From: Thermosipho sp. (in: thermotogales)
GTDB lineage: Bacteria > Thermotogota > Thermotogae > Thermotogales > Fervidobacteriaceae
Assembly (NCBI GenBank): GCA_017656345.1
Contig: JACDNZ010000006.1
Location: forward strand, 1 to 64,000
DNA: 64,000 nucleotides
Direction of reading: 5' to 3'
Shown here: positions 42,715 to 53,640 of the stretch, piece by piece
How positions within the stretch are numbered: the first letter of the stretch is position 1
Layout of the letters: each line of letters opens with the position of its first letter
The notes under the pieces: generated by a model
What the model was told of the DNA's origin: nothing
Seen by the model: the letters and a program-made list of their open reading frames with translations, nothing else
Database searches by the model: none
Position numbers and translations under genes: made by a program

Positions 42715-43317
42715 TTGAATAAAAAAGAAAAAATAATAAAAATAGCTATAAAAGAATTTTCAGAAAAAGGCTTTGAAGCAGCTTCCACGAATAAAATTGC
42801 GCAAGAAGCAAAAGTATCAAAAGGAATCGTCTTTCATTACTTCAAAAATAAAGAAAATCTTTTTTTCGAAACATACAAATGGTCACAAAATTTCATTGGA
42901 AATATTTTTCTTGATCTCTACGAAAGTACCAAAGAAGAAGATTTTTTCAACTTTTTAAAACTATGGATACAGAAAAAAATAGAAATTATAAAAAAATATC
43001 CGGAAGTATTTAATCTTTTCTTTATTGCTCAAAACCTCCCTGAACAACTAAAACTGAAAATTCTTTCAGAAACCCAGAATTCTTTACAGGAAAAATATTT
43101 TGTGATATTAAAAGAAAAATTATCAAAATTGAATTTAAGAAAAAACATCGATCCTGAAGAGGCTTTTAATTTTATTATCCTGGTATTCAACTGTTTTTCA
43201 AACAATTACCTTAACCACTCTCAAAAACTTGAAGATCTTATTGAAAATTCAAACTCTCTATTAAAACAAATTGATAAAATCATCGAAATGATTAAATTTG
43301 GAATTTTACAACAATAA
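42715..43317 (+). CDS. TetR family transcriptional regulator
   Basis: A 200-residue repressor with an N-terminal TetR helix-turn-helix (EKIIKIAIKEFSEKGFEAAS then TNKIAQEAKVSKGIVFHYFKNKENLF, about residues 3-50) and a variable helical ligand domain. The start is TTG 42715, nine bases after AGGAG; ATG 42706 is inside that site. As last gene of the exporter operon it likely represses its own transcription at the dyad 40177-40192 and is released by a compound that the exporter removes. Confidence 0.92.
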   Translation: MNKKEKIIKIAIKEFSEKGFEAASTNKIAQEAKVSKGIVFHYFKNKENLFFETYKWSQNFIGNIFLDLYESTKEEDFFNFLKLWIQKKIEIIKKYPEVFNLFFIAQNLPEQLKLKILSETQNSLQEKYFVILKEKLSKLNLRKNIDPEEAFNFIILVFNCFSNNYLNHSQKLEDLIENSNSLLKQIDKIIEMIKFGILQQ

Positions 43318-43319
43318 CT

Positions 43320-43347
43320 TTCACATTCCAATATTGTATGTTATAAT
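43320..43347 (+). promoter_or_regulatory. Promoter of maltosyltransferase gene
   Basis: A -35-like TTCACA (43320-43325) lies 16 bases before an extended -10 TGtTATAAT (TATAAT at 43342-43347). The start codon is 40 bases further. Confidence 0.6.
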
Positions 43348-43386
43348 TTTAAACAATTGGAACCGTTTCTATGGAGGTGGTCGTTT

Positions 43387-45396
43387 TTGGTGTTAAAAGA
43401 AATTGAAAAATTTTTAAAATCCAAAATTTCAAATCGCAAGAATTATGCTATACCAAAAGTTTGGATCGAAGGGTTTGAACAGGTATACGGTGATATTTTC
43501 GAAGAAAAAGAAAATCTTTTATTCGTTAATCCTTATTTATTTTTTTCGAAATCTATCTCATTTATTCTTGAACATGCAAAAGATATTGAATATTCAAAAT
43601 CTCTTTCAATCATAAATGGTAAAAAAGAAAATAATTGGATTAAAAATGCCTGTATTTATGGTTCACTTCCCAGAATGACTACGGCATTTAATCACAAAGG
43701 ATTTGGTACCTTTGAAGAATTGGATATTCTTGGTTTTAAAGAATCTGGAACATTTTTAAAAATGATTCCATTACTTTTATACATGAAAAAGTTTAAAATA
43801 AACACTTTATATTTGCTTCCTATTAGCAGTTCTAGCACCCTTTTTAAAAAGGGAAGTATTGGTTCTCCATATGCAGTTAAAAATCCATTAAAAATCGACG
43901 AGAGTTATCACGACCCTCTTTTAGAAATCTTTAATGTAGACGATGAATTCAAAGCACTTGTTGAAGCCGCACATATTTTGAACATTAGAGTTATTCTTGA
44001 TTTTATTCCAAGAACCGCTTCTAGAGATTCCGATTTAATTAAAAATCACCCAGATTGGTTTTATTGGATAAAAATTGACGATCTCTCAACTTATAAACCG
44101 CCAAAAATTGAACAACTACCATTCAAAATCCCAGATATTAACGATTTACATATAATCTACAGAAATTTAGAAGTAAGAAAACACCTGAAAAAATTCGTCG
44201 ATTCTCCAGATAAAATTGATCCTCAAAAGTGGGAAAAAGTTAAAAATATGGAAGGAAACATACTTGTAAATATCATAAAAGAATTTGGTATTGTAACTCC
44301 TCCAGGATTTTCTGATTGGGTCAACGATACTCAACCAACATGGGACGATATTACTTTCCTTAGACTTTATTTAGATCATCCTATCGCAGCGCAAAATTAC
44401 GTGCCCGAAAATCAAAAACCTTATATTCTGTTTGATGTTATAAAAGCAAGCAAATTCCCTGGAGCAAAACCTAATTACGAATTGTGGGAATATCTTTCAG
44501 ATATCATCCCCACATACCAGAAAAAGTTTGGAATTGATGGCGCAAGGATTGACATGGGGCACGCACTACCTTCAAAGCTTCAGGAAATGATAATTAAAAA
44601 AGCAAAAAATCTCGACCCCTCTTTTGTGTTTATAGCAGAAGAGCTTGAAATGGATAATGATGAAAAAGCAAAAAACGACGGTTATAACATGATTTTAGGA
44701 AATACATGGTATTCGGTTGCAAGAAGAGAAGAATTTTACAAATTAGTTGAAGAAAAATCAATAAAAATGAAACTTCCCTTTATGGCTTCACCTGAAACAC
44801 CTGACACTCCCAGAATATCGGCTAGAGAATTTGGCGATAAATTAAAATATCTTGCACCGTTTTTGATTTATTTTCTCCCAAATGGTGTACCTTATATTAA
44901 TTCCGGACAAGAAATAGGTGAAATTCAACCTATGAACCTTGGCCTTGACAATTCAATTTGGGGGAAAACTGTCTTGCCACCAGATGATGAATTTTACGGT
45001 AAACTTGCATTTTTCGATCACTATGTACTCCACTGGAACAATGTCGATAAAAATATATTTAATTTTCTCAAAGAATTGATGAAAATGAGAGAAATTTATA
45101 AAGAATTCATTCTTAATGGTGAGTTTAAATACGTTTATTTTAATTATCAAGATGGTTATCTTGCTAATTACTCTTACTGGATAAATAACAAAGGAATAAT
45201 TATTGTTGGTAATCTTGATCTATCATGGGGGAGAGAATTTGAAATATATTTAGACAAAACTTATGGTGAAAATCTTGAAATTAAATCTATAAATATTTGG
45301 AAAAAAGACGGAAATATACCAATTATAGCACCATCAAATGTTTTAAAAATGTTTCTGGATCCAGGTGATTTTGCACTTATAAAGATTAATATTTAA
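43387..45396 (+). CDS. Maltosyltransferase-like GH13 enzyme (maltodextrin glycosyltransferase)
   Basis: A 669-residue cytoplasmic GH13 protein that resembles the Thermotoga maltosyltransferase, which moves maltosyl units between maltodextrins. The catalytic nucleophile lies in [15 protein letters not shown], the acid in [10 protein letters not shown] and the third carboxylate in [10 protein letters not shown]. The IDMGHALP wording and the long inserts before the barrel (residues 20-110) are unlike ordinary alpha-amylases. It has no signal peptide. TTG 43387 (or GTG 43390) is preferred behind GGAGGTGG; upstream frame starts precede that site. The next gene is the pullulanase, 19 bases on. Confidence 0.75.
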   Translation: MVLKEIEKFLKSKISNRKNYAIPKVWIEGFEQVYGDIFEEKENLLFVNPYLFFSKSISFILEHAKDIEYSKSLSIINGKKENNWIKNACIYGSLPRMTTAFNHKGFGTFEELDILGFKESGTFLKMIPLLLYMKKFKINTLYLLPISSSSTLFKKGSIGSPYAVKNPLKIDESYHDPLLEIFNVDDEFKALVEAAHILNIRVILDFIPRTASRDSDLIKNHPDWFYWIKIDDLSTYKPPKIEQLPFKIPDINDLHIIYRNLEVRKHLKKFVDSPDKIDPQKWEKVKNMEGNILVNIIKEFGIVTPPGFSDWVNDTQPTWDDITFLRLYLDHPIAAQNYVPENQKPYILFDVIKASKFPGAKPNYELWEYLSDIIPTYQKKFGIDGARIDMGHALPSKLQEMIIKKAKNLDPSFVFIAEELEMDNDEKAKNDGYNMILGNTWYSVARREEFYKLVEEKSIKMKLPFMASPETPDTPRISAREFGDKLKYLAPFLIYFLPNGVPYINSGQEIGEIQPMNLGLDNSIWGKTVLPPDDEFYGKLAFFDHYVLHWNNVDKNIFNFLKELMKMREIYKEFILNGEFKYVYFNYQDGYLANYSYWINNKGIIIVGNLDLSWGREFEIYLDKTYGENLEIKSINIWKKDGNIPIIAPSNVLKMFLDPGDFALIKINI

Positions 45397-45415
45397 ACTT
45401 AAGGAGGGGTTTTTT

Positions 45416-47947
45416 GTGAAGAAATTCTTGGTGATTTTGTTGATTCTGATATCTTTGTTTGCGTTCTCAAAAACAACAATAATAGTTCATTATCATCGAT
45501 TTGATAACAATTATGAGGGATGGAATTTATGGATATGGCCAATGAAACCTGTGGCAATGGAAGGAAAATCTTATCAATTTACTGAAAAAGATGATTTTGG
45601 AGTTGTTGCCAAAGTGGTTTTAGATATGGATCTGGATCAGGTTGGTATTATAGTAAGACTTAACGAGTGGCAAATGAAAGATGTAGCAAAGGATAGATTT
45701 ATTGATATTAAAGATGGAAAGGCGGAGGTGTGGATTTTGCAAGGTGTTGAAGAAATTTATCTATCAAAACCAGATACAAGTCCGAGAATATTTTTTGCTG
45801 CAGCAAAATCAAAAAACACAATCGAAGCATATTTGACAAACACTATTGACACAAAAACGTTTAAGGATATAAAAGTTACAATCGATGGTGGAGAAAAAGA
45901 AGTAGTAAAAGTAGAAAAAGCTGACCCAACAGATCTTTCAGTGACAAACTATATTAGAATAACTCTAAAAGATAATCTTACCGAAGAAGATCTAAGAAAA
46001 AATGTTCAACTTCATATCAAGGGATTTAACCCTTCACCTGTATACATGCTTGACGTACTTGATGAATATTACTATGATGGTGAACTTGGATACATATACA
46101 CCCCAGACTACACCATATTCCGAACCTGGTCTCCTGTTTCAAAGAGCGCAAGTGTATTGTTGTATAAAAATGGAGAAGATGAAACCCCTTACAAAGTTGT
46201 TGATATGAAATATGTTGGAAATGGCGTCTGGGAAACAAAAATTGAAGGAAATCTAGACGGGATATTTTACAAATATAGATTTGAAAGTTACGGTAAAATT
46301 AGAGAAACTGTTGATTACTACTCAAAGGCAGTATATAAAAACTCAGCAAAAAGTGCTGTTGTTGACCTTTCAAAAACTGATCCCAAAAACTGGAATAAAG
46401 ATGTAAGACCATTCATGGAAACGCTTGAAGATGCTATCATTTATGAAATTCACATAGCAGATATGACCGGTTTAGACAATTCAGGAGTAAAAAATAAAGC
46501 TACTTACTTAGGACTTGTTGAAGAAAATACAAAAGGTCCAGGTGGGGTAACCACTGGGCTTTCTCACCTTGTTGAACTTGGTATTACGCATGTTCACATC
46601 CTTCCAATGTTTGACTACCATACCGGGGACGAAGCAGATAAAAACTTTGAAAAAAGCTATAACTGGGGATATGATCCTGTTCTCTTCATGGTTCCAGAAG
46701 GAAGATATTCAACAAACCCATACGATCCATATACAAGAATTAAGGAAGTCAAGTTGATGGTTCAGAAACTTCACGAAAAGGGTATTAGAGTTATTCTTGA
46801 TATGGTTTTTCCACACACTTTTGGTATAGGTGAACTCTCTCCATTCGATCAAACAGTCCCTTACTATTTTTACAGACTTGATAAAACCGGGGCATATTTG
46901 AATGAAACGGGAGTAGGAAATGTAATTGCTTCTGAAAGACCAATGATGAGAAAGTTTATTATCGATACTCTGGTTTATTGGATAAATGAATATCATATCG
47001 ATGGTTTTAGATTTGATCAGATGGGGTTAATCGATAAAAAAACTATGACTGAACTTGAAAAAGTTGTGCATGAAATTGATCCAACAATAATTTTGTATGG
47101 TGAACCCTGGGGAGGTTGGGGAGCACCCATTAGATTTGGAAAAAATGATGTAGCAGGAACACACATTGCTGCTTTTAATGATGAATTTAGAGATGCATTA
47201 AGAGGTTCTGTATTTAACCCAACAGTAAAAGGATTTTTACTTGGAGCAATAGGAAAAGAAACAAAAATAAAAAGAGGTATTGTTGGTAGTATATATTACG
47301 ACAGCAGAATCAAAAGTTTTGCGGAAGATCCAGAAGAAACAATAAACTATGTAGCATGTCATGACAATCACACGCTCTGGGATAAAAATTATCTTGCTGC
47401 AAAGGAAGATAAAAGATATGAATGGACTGATGAAATGCTTAGAAACGCACAAAAGTTAGCTGGAGCAATTATATTAACTTCACAAGGAATACCTTTCATT
47501 CATGCTGGACAGGATTTTGCAAGAACAAAAAAATTCAATGAAAATTCATATAATGCACCAATCTCTATTAATGGAATGGATTATCAAAGAAAATACGAAT
47601 ACCTTGATGTATTTGAATATTACAAAGGTTTAATTAAACTTAGAAAAGAACATCCTGCATTCAGGTTAACAACTGCAGACGAAATTAAAAAACATTTAAA
47701 AATCTTCACAAGCAAAACTAGAAGAGTTGTTTCATTTATGATCACGGGAAATGCAAGAAACGATAGCTGGAAAGATATCTTGGTTATTTATAACGGTAAT
47801 GTTAAATCAGTAGAATATGAACTTCCTGAAGGAGAATGGAATATAGTTGTAAATGGTAATGTTGCCGGTACTGAAATAATTGAAAAAGTTTCAGGAAAAT
47901 TAACATTAGATGGAATATCTGCTTACGTACTATACAAGAATGAGTAG
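45416..47947 (+). CDS. pulA: Type I pullulanase, exported
   Basis: An 843-residue enzyme, the same length as the Thermotoga maritima enzyme as I recall it. It cuts alpha-1,6 links of pullulan and starch outside the cell. Signal peptide [20 protein letters not shown]; a CBM41 starch-binding domain at about residues 20-130 ([18 protein letters not shown]); a CBM48-like domain (about 225-320); then the GH13 barrel with [15 protein letters not shown] (the pullulanase region), DMVFPHT, nucleophile [11 protein letters not shown], acid LYGEPWGG and Asp in [11 protein letters not shown]. The start is GTG 45416 behind AAGGAGGGG. Its products would feed the maltosyltransferase and sugar uptake systems. 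Confidence 0.95.
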   Translation: MKKFLVILLILISLFAFSKTTIIVHYHRFDNNYEGWNLWIWPMKPVAMEGKSYQFTEKDDFGVVAKVVLDMDLDQVGIIVRLNEWQMKDVAKDRFIDIKDGKAEVWILQGVEEIYLSKPDTSPRIFFAAAKSKNTIEAYLTNTIDTKTFKDIKVTIDGGEKEVVKVEKADPTDLSVTNYIRITLKDNLTEEDLRKNVQLHIKGFNPSPVYMLDVLDEYYYDGELGYIYTPDYTIFRTWSPVSKSASVLLYKNGEDETPYKVVDMKYVGNGVWETKIEGNLDGIFYKYRFESYGKIRETVDYYSKAVYKNSAKSAVVDLSKTDPKNWNKDVRPFMETLEDAIIYEIHIADMTGLDNSGVKNKATYLGLVEENTKGPGGVTTGLSHLVELGITHVHILPMFDYHTGDEADKNFEKSYNWGYDPVLFMVPEGRYSTNPYDPYTRIKEVKLMVQKLHEKGIRVILDMVFPHTFGIGELSPFDQTVPYYFYRLDKTGAYLNETGVGNVIASERPMMRKFIIDTLVYWINEYHIDGFRFDQMGLIDKKTMTELEKVVHEIDPTIILYGEPWGGWGAPIRFGKNDVAGTHIAAFNDEFRDALRGSVFNPTVKGFLLGAIGKETKIKRGIVGSIYYDSRIKSFAEDPEETINYVACHDNHTLWDKNYLAAKEDKRYEWTDEMLRNAQKLAGAIILTSQGIPFIHAGQDFARTKKFNENSYNAPISINGMDYQRKYEYLDVFEYYKGLIKLRKEHPAFRLTTADEIKKHLKIFTSKTRRVVSFMITGNARNDSWKDILVIYNGNVKSVEYELPEGEWNIVVNGNVAGTEIIEKVSGKLTLDGISAYVLYKNE

Positions 47948-47951
47948 TATA

Positions 47952-47960
47952 TGATATAAT
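47952..47960 (+). promoter_or_regulatory. Extended -10 promoter of the receiver gene
   Basis: TGATATAAT at 47952-47960, just after the pulA stop codon and 42 bases before the receiver start, lets the receiver be transcribed apart from pulA. Confidence 0.5.
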
Positions 47961-48002
47961 TGTTTAGAAATTCCTCTTTTGCATTTGAAAGGGGTGATTA
48001 GT

Positions 48003-48362
48003 ATGAGCAAAAGAAGGATACTCGTAATTGAAGATGAAGAAAATATGAGACTTTTGATAAAAGAAGAACTGGAAGATAGTGGATATGAAGTCGTTGAAGC
48101 GAAAAGTGGGGAAGAAGGTTTAGCTAAATTCAAAGAAGAAACATTTGATCTGGTAACAGTTGACATCGAAATGCCTGGGATGAATGGCTTAGAAGTTGCG
48201 GGTAAGATAAGGGAAATGAAAAAAGATGCAAAAATAATCATTTTAACTGCTTATTCTCATTATAAAAGCGACCTGGCCTCTTGGGCAGCAGATGCTTACG
48301 TGGTTAAATCTTCAGATTTAACTGAATTAAAAGATACAATTTCAAAGATAATTAGCAAGTAA
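48003..48362 (+). CDS. Stand-alone response-regulator receiver (CheY-like)
   Basis: A 119-residue single receiver domain: acidic pair in VIEDEENM (about residues 9-11), phospho-Asp in VTVDIEMPGMNG (about 55), Thr in ILTAYS and Lys in YVVKSSDL. There is no output domain and no kinase nearby. ATG 48003 follows AAAGGGGTGATT. Single receivers often act by protein contact, as in chemotaxis or phosphorelays. The following 110-base leader holds the terminator pair before ileS. Confidence 0.92.
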   Translation: MSKRRILVIEDEENMRLLIKEELEDSGYEVVEAKSGEEGLAKFKEETFDLVTVDIEMPGMNGLEVAGKIREMKKDAKIIILTAYSHYKSDLASWAADAYVVKSSDLTELKDTISKIISK

Positions 48363-48368
48363 ATTAGT

Positions 48369-48412
48369 CCCTCCCGCAAAAACATAAAGGTGGCGGGAGG
48401 GCCACCTTTTTT
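48369..48412 (+). terminator. Terminator with overlapping alternative hairpin after receiver gene
   Basis: AAAGGTGGC (48386-48394) pairs with GCCACCTTT (48401-48409) and is followed by T residues: a clear terminator. A second 9-bp GC-rich stem, CCCTCCCGC (48369-48377) with GCGGGAGGG (48393-48401), uses bases of the first, so only one can form at a time. The second would act as an anti-terminator for ileS; whether it is used is unknown. Confidence 0.75.
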
Positions 48413-48471
48413 GTTAATTTAATATATAATATATGGTGATAAAATAGATAAAAAGTTCTGGAGGTGATTGA

Positions 48472-51198
48472 ATGGATTATAAAGAAACTTTAAATTTGCC
48501 TTCCACCGAGTTTTCTATGAGAGCAAATCTTGTTAAAAAAGAACCAGAAATGTTAAAAAGATGGAAAGAAATGGATGACTATAATCTGGCACTAAAAAGC
48601 AGAGAAGGTAAACCAAAATTCATACTACATGATGGACCTCCATATGCTAATGGAAACATTCATATAGGAACAGCAACAAATAAAATTTTAAAAGATATCG
48701 TTATTAGATACAAAACCATGAGAGGATATTATTCTCCATATACTCCTGGATGGGACACACATGGTTTACCAATTGAACACAGAGTATCAGTTGAAATGGG
48801 CGAGAAAATTAAAGAAATGACCCCTGTGGAAATAAGGCAAAAATGTAAAGAATTCGCCTTACATTTTGTTGACGTACAAAGAGAACAATTCAAAAGGCTT
48901 GGAATAAGAGGAGATTGGGATCACCCATATCTCACATTAGATCCAAAATATGAAACACATATACTTGATATTTTTAAAACACTGGTTAAAAATGGAAACG
49001 TGTACAGAGGAAATAAACCGGTCTATTGGTGTCCGACATGTAAAACAGCCCTTGCAGAAGCTGAAGTCGAATACCATGATCATACATCTCCTTCCATTTA
49101 CGTGAAATTTAAATTAGAAGAAAACACTTTTATAATAATCTGGACAACAACACCCTGGACACTTCCAGCAAATGTAGCTATAGCAGTACATCCAGAGTAC
49201 GATTATGTGAAAATTAAAGTAAATAATGAATATTGGATCATTGCTGAAGGACTTTTAAATAAATTTGTTGCTGAAACAGGTATTGAATATACCGTCGTTG
49301 AAAAATTTAAAGGAAAAGAACTTGAACATAAAAAAGCGAAACATCCATTTATCGATAGAGATTCCTTAATTGTTCTTGCAGATTACGTAACCCTAGAAGA
49401 TGGTACAGGATGTGTTCATACAGCACCCGGTCATGGTGCTGAAGACTACTTGACAGGTATTAAATATAACTTACCCGTTTTATCCCCTGTTAATGAAGAT
49501 GGGGTATTTACAGAAGAAGCTGGAAAATATGCAGGAATGAAAATTTGGGACGCAAATAAAGTAATCATTGAAGATCTAGAAAAATCCGGTGCTTTAATAA
49601 AAACTGAAAAAATCGAACACAGTTATCCCCATTGTTGGAGATGTAAAAACCCTGTTATCTTTAGAGCAACACCTCAGTGGTTTATCTCAGTCGATGCAAA
49701 CAATTTAAGAGAAAAAGTTCTTGATGAAATTAAAAAAGTAGAATGGCACCCAAAATGGGGAGAAAACAGAATTACAGCAATGGTAAAAGAAAGACCAGAT
49801 TGGACAATTTCAAGACAAAGAGTTTGGGGAACACCAATACCTGCAATCAAATGTTCTGATTGTGGAGAAGTTTTCTTAGATGAGAAGGTTATAGATAATT
49901 TCATAAAAATCGTTGAGGAAAAAGGAACAGATGCTTGGTTCGAACTTTCAGAAAATGAAATAATACCCGAAGATGTTAAATGTCCAAAATGTGGAGGGAG
50001 TCACTTTGTAAAAACTTATGATACTCTTGATGTCTGGATTGACTCTGGATGTTCTTTTGAAGCTGTAATAAGATCAAAAGGCGAAAAATTCCCTGTAGAT
50101 CTTTATCTTGAAGGTGACGACCAACATAGAGGATGGTTCCAAAGCTCCATTTTCATGTCCGTTGCAAAAACTGGACAAGCACCATATAAATCTGTGGTAA
50201 CTCATGGATTCATAAAAGATGAACAAGGAAGGAAAATGAGTAAATCATTGGGAAATGTAATCGATCCAAACGAAATTGTAGATAAATTCGGCGCAGATAT
50301 TTTAAGGTTATGGGTTGCAAGCATTGATTTCTTTGATAACATAAGAGTTGGTAAAAATATTATTCAACAACAGGTTGAAGTATACAAAAAAATCAGAAAT
50401 ACTCTCAGATATCTGTTAGGAAATCTTAGTGATTTCAATGAAGAAAATATTGTACCATATGAAAAACTTCTTCCACTTGATAAATGGGCCCTTGGAAGAA
50501 TTCAATTACTAATCGAACAAGTTACCACCCATTATGAAAATTACGAATATTCAAAGGTATACAGCCTCTTGAATAGATATTGTACTGTTGAACTTAGCGC
50601 AACGTATTTGGATATTATTAAAGATAGGCTTTACGTAGAAGCAAAAGATTCAATATACAGAAGATCAGCTCAAACTGCAATGTACTTCATTTTAGAAGCA
50701 TTAATTAAAATGCTTGCACCAATACTTGTATTCACTGCTGAAGAAGCTTATCAACAAAGTCCAATTAAAAAGTATGAAACCGTTCATATAGATTATTGGC
50801 CAGAAGTAAAAAAAGATTGGATTGATGAAGAATTACTTGAAGATTTCAAAATATTACTTCTTGTAAGAGACGATGTTTTAAAAGCACTCGAAAACGCTAG
50901 AAACAACGATGTTATTGGTCATTCACTTGACGCAAAAGTAATTTTATCCGGATTAAATGAAAATGTACAAAGTATTCTCGAAAAATACAAAGATATTCTT
51001 GAAGAATTCTTCATAGTCTCAAATGTAGAATTTGGTAAAGGAAAACTTAGAGGAGAATTCACTTCTGTATCAGTCGAAAAAGCCAAAGGAGAAAAATGTC
51101 AAAGATGTTGGAAATATCATGAAGACACAGGAAAAGACGAGCAATTTCCAGGTGTCTGTCCAAGATGTGCTGCTGTTTTAAAAGGAGAAAGGAAATAA
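48472..51198 (+). CDS. ileS: Isoleucyl-tRNA synthetase
   Basis: A 908-residue class I synthetase that charges tRNA-Ile and edits misactivated valine. The HIGH-type motif NGNIHIGTA lies at about residues 61-69, the editing domain with TTPWTLPAN and [16 protein letters not shown] follows, and KMSKSLGN is at about residue 590. The C-terminal zinc ribbon has both cysteine pairs (CQRCWKYH and CPRCAAV). ATG 48472 follows CTGGAGGTGA. It is a housekeeping gene of bacterial type. Its leader contains the overlapping hairpins at 48369-48412, just upstream. Confidence 0.98.
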   Translation: MDYKETLNLPSTEFSMRANLVKKEPEMLKRWKEMDDYNLALKSREGKPKFILHDGPPYANGNIHIGTATNKILKDIVIRYKTMRGYYSPYTPGWDTHGLPIEHRVSVEMGEKIKEMTPVEIRQKCKEFALHFVDVQREQFKRLGIRGDWDHPYLTLDPKYETHILDIFKTLVKNGNVYRGNKPVYWCPTCKTALAEAEVEYHDHTSPSIYVKFKLEENTFIIIWTTTPWTLPANVAIAVHPEYDYVKIKVNNEYWIIAEGLLNKFVAETGIEYTVVEKFKGKELEHKKAKHPFIDRDSLIVLADYVTLEDGTGCVHTAPGHGAEDYLTGIKYNLPVLSPVNEDGVFTEEAGKYAGMKIWDANKVIIEDLEKSGALIKTEKIEHSYPHCWRCKNPVIFRATPQWFISVDANNLREKVLDEIKKVEWHPKWGENRITAMVKERPDWTISRQRVWGTPIPAIKCSDCGEVFLDEKVIDNFIKIVEEKGTDAWFELSENEIIPEDVKCPKCGGSHFVKTYDTLDVWIDSGCSFEAVIRSKGEKFPVDLYLEGDDQHRGWFQSSIFMSVAKTGQAPYKSVVTHGFIKDEQGRKMSKSLGNVIDPNEIVDKFGADILRLWVASIDFFDNIRVGKNIIQQQVEVYKKIRNTLRYLLGNLSDFNEENIVPYEKLLPLDKWALGRIQLLIEQVTTHYENYEYSKVYSLLNRYCTVELSATYLDIIKDRLYVEAKDSIYRRSAQTAMYFILEALIKMLAPILVFTAEEAYQQSPIKKYETVHIDYWPEVKKDWIDEELLEDFKILLLVRDDVLKALENARNNDVIGHSLDAKVILSGLNENVQSILEKYKDILEEFFIVSNVEFGKGKLRGEFTSVSVEKAKGEKCQRCWKYHEDTGKDEQFPGVCPRCAAVLKGERK

Positions 51199-51200
51199 AG

Positions 51201-51224
51201 TGCGGGGAATTTCCCCGCATTTTT
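51201..51224 (+). terminator. Terminator after ileS
   Basis: TGCGGGGAA (51201-51209) / TTCCCCGCA (51211-51219) followed by five T residues, lying directly before the ribosome site of the next gene, so read-through or partial termination is possible. Confidence 0.75.
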
Positions 51225-51237
51225 GAAGGAGGAAAAA

Positions 51238-51744
51238 ATGAAACGCATTGCAGTCATTGGGAATTCAGGAAATATCAATGAAAATCTCAAAATACTCTGT
51301 AATGAACTTGGAAAAAAACTTGGGGAAAGATTCATCGTACTCTCAGGCGGTAGAGACGGTGTCATGGAAGAGATTGCAAAAGGTGTTAGACAGGTAAACG
51401 GACAAATAATTGGAATACTCCCTTTTGAAGAAAAAGGGAATAAATTTAATACTCTCGAAATTAAAACCGGTCTTGACTTTCAAATGAGATCGTTTGTTTT
51501 AATAAAAAGTGTGGATGCAGTTATATCAATTGGTGGTGAAATTGGAACAGCCATAGAAATATTAAGTGCTTATGCAAATAAAAAACCCATTATATTATTT
51601 AACGGAACCGGTGGTTGGACGGATAGAATCCAAAAAGTCTTAATTGAAGGAAAATATCTTGACAACAGAAAATTATCTGAAGTTTATATAGCAAATAGCA
51701 TAAATGAAGTTTTAGAAATTTTAGAAACAATATTGGGGGAATAA
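51238..51744 (+). CDS. TIGR00725/LOG-like Rossmann family protein
   Basis: A 168-residue single-domain protein of the SLOG/LOG (lysine-decarboxylase-like) fold. Signature parts: IAVIGNSG at the N-terminus, VLSGGRDGVMEEIAKG, LPFEEKGNKFN, and ISIGGEIGTAIEIL near the nucleotide site. Some relatives release cytokinin-type bases from nucleotides; others bind nucleotide signals; the role here is unknown. ATG 51238 follows AAGGAGG. It lies in a run ileS-LOG-EamA-mreB with one-base gap to the transporter. Confidence 0.82.
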   Translation: MKRIAVIGNSGNINENLKILCNELGKKLGERFIVLSGGRDGVMEEIAKGVRQVNGQIIGILPFEEKGNKFNTLEIKTGLDFQMRSFVLIKSVDAVISIGGEIGTAIEILSAYANKKPIILFNGTGGWTDRIQKVLIEGKYLDNRKLSEVYIANSINEVLEILETILGE

Positions 51745-51745
51745 G

Positions 51746-52609
51746 ATGAAATATATTCCACTAATAGTTGTAACAATACTTTGGGGCCTTTCCTTTATAG
51801 CTACTAAATTTGTTGTTGGAGAAATATCTCCTCTCATTGCTGCTTTATTCAGGTTTTCAATTGCTCTGTTTGTACTTTATTTGTTTTCTCAAAAACGAAA
51901 AATTTCATTATTTAACATTCATAAAATTCTCGCAGGTTTTTGGGGTATTACCATTTATTTCGCAGCAGAAAATTTTGCTTTGAGATTAACAAGCCCTACT
52001 AATGCAGCTATGATTGTATCCACTGCTCCGATTTGGTATGTTTTATTTACACAACTTGTTCACAAAAAAAAGACAAGGGCGGTACAATATGTCGCCTCGT
52101 TAATGGCACTTTTTGGAGTTGCCCTTGTAATTTTAAATGGAAAATTATATTTGAAAGTAAATACTCTGGGAGACCTTATTGCATTTATTGCTGCTTTTTC
52201 CTGGGTTTTTTATACCCACCATGTTGTTAAACTAAAAGATCATTCTTCAATTACCGCTATCTTCGAAATAACTTTTTGGGGTGTTATAACTCTTATACCT
52301 TTTTCTTTACTAGAGTATTTTGTGTTTAAACCTCAAATGAATTTTAATTTTAACGCAATTTTTGGTTTAATATATCTTGGAGTATTTTGCTCAGCTCTGG
52401 GATACTTTTTGTGGAATAAATCTATAAAAATTTTGGGAGATAGAACAACAACAAACGCTGTTTACATTATACCTGTTGTTACTGCTATCTCCGAATTATT
52501 AATATTTAAAAGATTGCCAACATTATTATTAATTTCGGGTATAATATTAGTAGTAATTGGACTCTATGTCTTTGAGAAGTTTGAAGAAAGGGGAGAAATA
52601 CATGGGTAA
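51746..52609 (+). CDS. EamA/DMT family transporter
   Basis: A 287-residue membrane protein with ten predicted helices in two repeated EamA halves (TILWGLSFIATKFVVGE at the start, and LIYLGVFCSALGYFLWNKSI in the second half). Members export or import small metabolites such as amino acids or sugars; the substrate is not predictable. The ATG is one base past the LOG-family stop and the stop overlaps mreB by eight bases. Confidence 0.9.
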   Translation: MKYIPLIVVTILWGLSFIATKFVVGEISPLIAALFRFSIALFVLYLFSQKRKISLFNIHKILAGFWGITIYFAAENFALRLTSPTNAAMIVSTAPIWYVLFTQLVHKKKTRAVQYVASLMALFGVALVILNGKLYLKVNTLGDLIAFIAAFSWVFYTHHVVKLKDHSSITAIFEITFWGVITLIPFSLLEYFVFKPQMNFNFNAIFGLIYLGVFCSALGYFLWNKSIKILGDRTTTNAVYIIPVVTAISELLIFKRLPTLLLISGIILVVIGLYVFEKFEERGEIHG

Positions 52610-53609
52610 AAATGACTTGGGTATAGACCTTGGAACAGCTAACTTTATAGTATATCAAAAAGGAAAAGGAATAGTTCTTTATCAACCATCAGTTGTTGCA
52701 ATTTCCAAGAAAACGGGAAAAATAATAGCAATTGGTGATGAAGCAAAAGAAATGCTTGGAAAGACTCCGGAAGATATTATCACAGCGGTAAGACCTATGA
52801 AAGACGGAGTTATTGCAGACTACACAATTATCTCAGAAGTTTTAAAAATATTCATTAAAAAAGTTACAAAAGGGTTCCTGTTTAAACCAAATATGGTAAT
52901 CGGTATTCCAGCAAAAACTACAACCGTTGAAAAAAGAGCAGTTTTTGATGCAGCATTGAATGCAGGGGCTAAAAAGGTATTTGTTGTGTCAGAACCCCTT
53001 GCCGCAGCAATTGGAGCAGGAATAGATGTTACAAAACCAAAAGGAAACATGATAATAGATATTGGCGGTGGAACAACTGATATCGCTGTAATCAGCCTGG
53101 GTGGCCTTGTTGTAGGTGATTCTATAAAGCTAGCTGGAGATTCTATGAATGATATAATTGTTAAAAGCGTTAGAAAAATTTTCGGATTAATTATAGGCGA
53201 ATCAACAGCCGAAGAAATCAAGATAAAAGTAGGAAAAGCTCATCCAGATGTAGAAGATATCGAAATTGAAGTAAAAGGTAGAGATGCAGTAACAGGCTTA
53301 CCAAGAGTTGATAAAATTAACTCTCAACATGTATATGAAATGTTAAAACCCGTTATAGAAAATCTTGTATCAAAAATAAAGATAGTTTTAGAAAAAACTC
53401 CTCCAGAATTATCAGCAGACATTATGGAAAAAGGTATCACGCTAACCGGTGGTGGCTCATTACTCAGAGGAATTGACATGGCAATATATGATGAAATAGG
53501 TGTTACATGTAAGATTGCTGACGATCCCATGACATGTGTTGCTAGAGGTACTGGAATTCTACTTGATGATGAAGAGCTCTTAAATCAAGTTGCAACAACA
53601 TATGAATGA
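52602..53609 (+). CDS. mreB: Rod-shape-determining actin homologue MreB
   Basis: A 335-residue bacterial actin that forms membrane-bound filaments guiding cell-wall synthesis. Phosphate 1 loop GIDLGTANFIV is at the N-terminus, phosphate 2 DIGGGTTDIAVISLGG at about residues 148-163, and the adenosine segment ITLTGGGSLLRGID near 280. GIPAKTTTVEKRAVFDAALN is the MreB helix segment. ATG 52602 follows AAAGGGGAG and overlaps the EamA gene end. The mreC and mreD genes are not adjacent, so this may be one of two MreB paralogues, as in other Thermotogales. Confidence 0.95.
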   Translation: MGKNDLGIDLGTANFIVYQKGKGIVLYQPSVVAISKKTGKIIAIGDEAKEMLGKTPEDIITAVRPMKDGVIADYTIISEVLKIFIKKVTKGFLFKPNMVIGIPAKTTTVEKRAVFDAALNAGAKKVFVVSEPLAAAIGAGIDVTKPKGNMIIDIGGGTTDIAVISLGGLVVGDSIKLAGDSMNDIIVKSVRKIFGLIIGESTAEEIKIKVGKAHPDVEDIEIEVKGRDAVTGLPRVDKINSQHVYEMLKPVIENLVSKIKIVLEKTPPELSADIMEKGITLTGGGSLLRGIDMAIYDEIGVTCKIADDPMTCVARGTGILLDDEELLNQVATTYE

Positions 53610-53640
53610 TTAAAAAACTCCCCGAACGGGGAGTTTTTTA
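53610..53640. terminator. Bidirectional terminator between mreB and gdhA
   Basis: AAAAAACTCCCC / GGGGAGTTTTTT (53612-53623 and 53628-53639) has T-runs on both strands between the convergent genes; it overlaps the gdhA stop codon. Confidence 0.9.

Noticed and set aside
48363-48471. T-box riboswitch before ileS
   Set aside because: The leader is only about 110 bases, begins at the receiver stop codon and lacks a specifier loop and the conserved T-box bulge; only the terminator/alternative hairpin pair is present.
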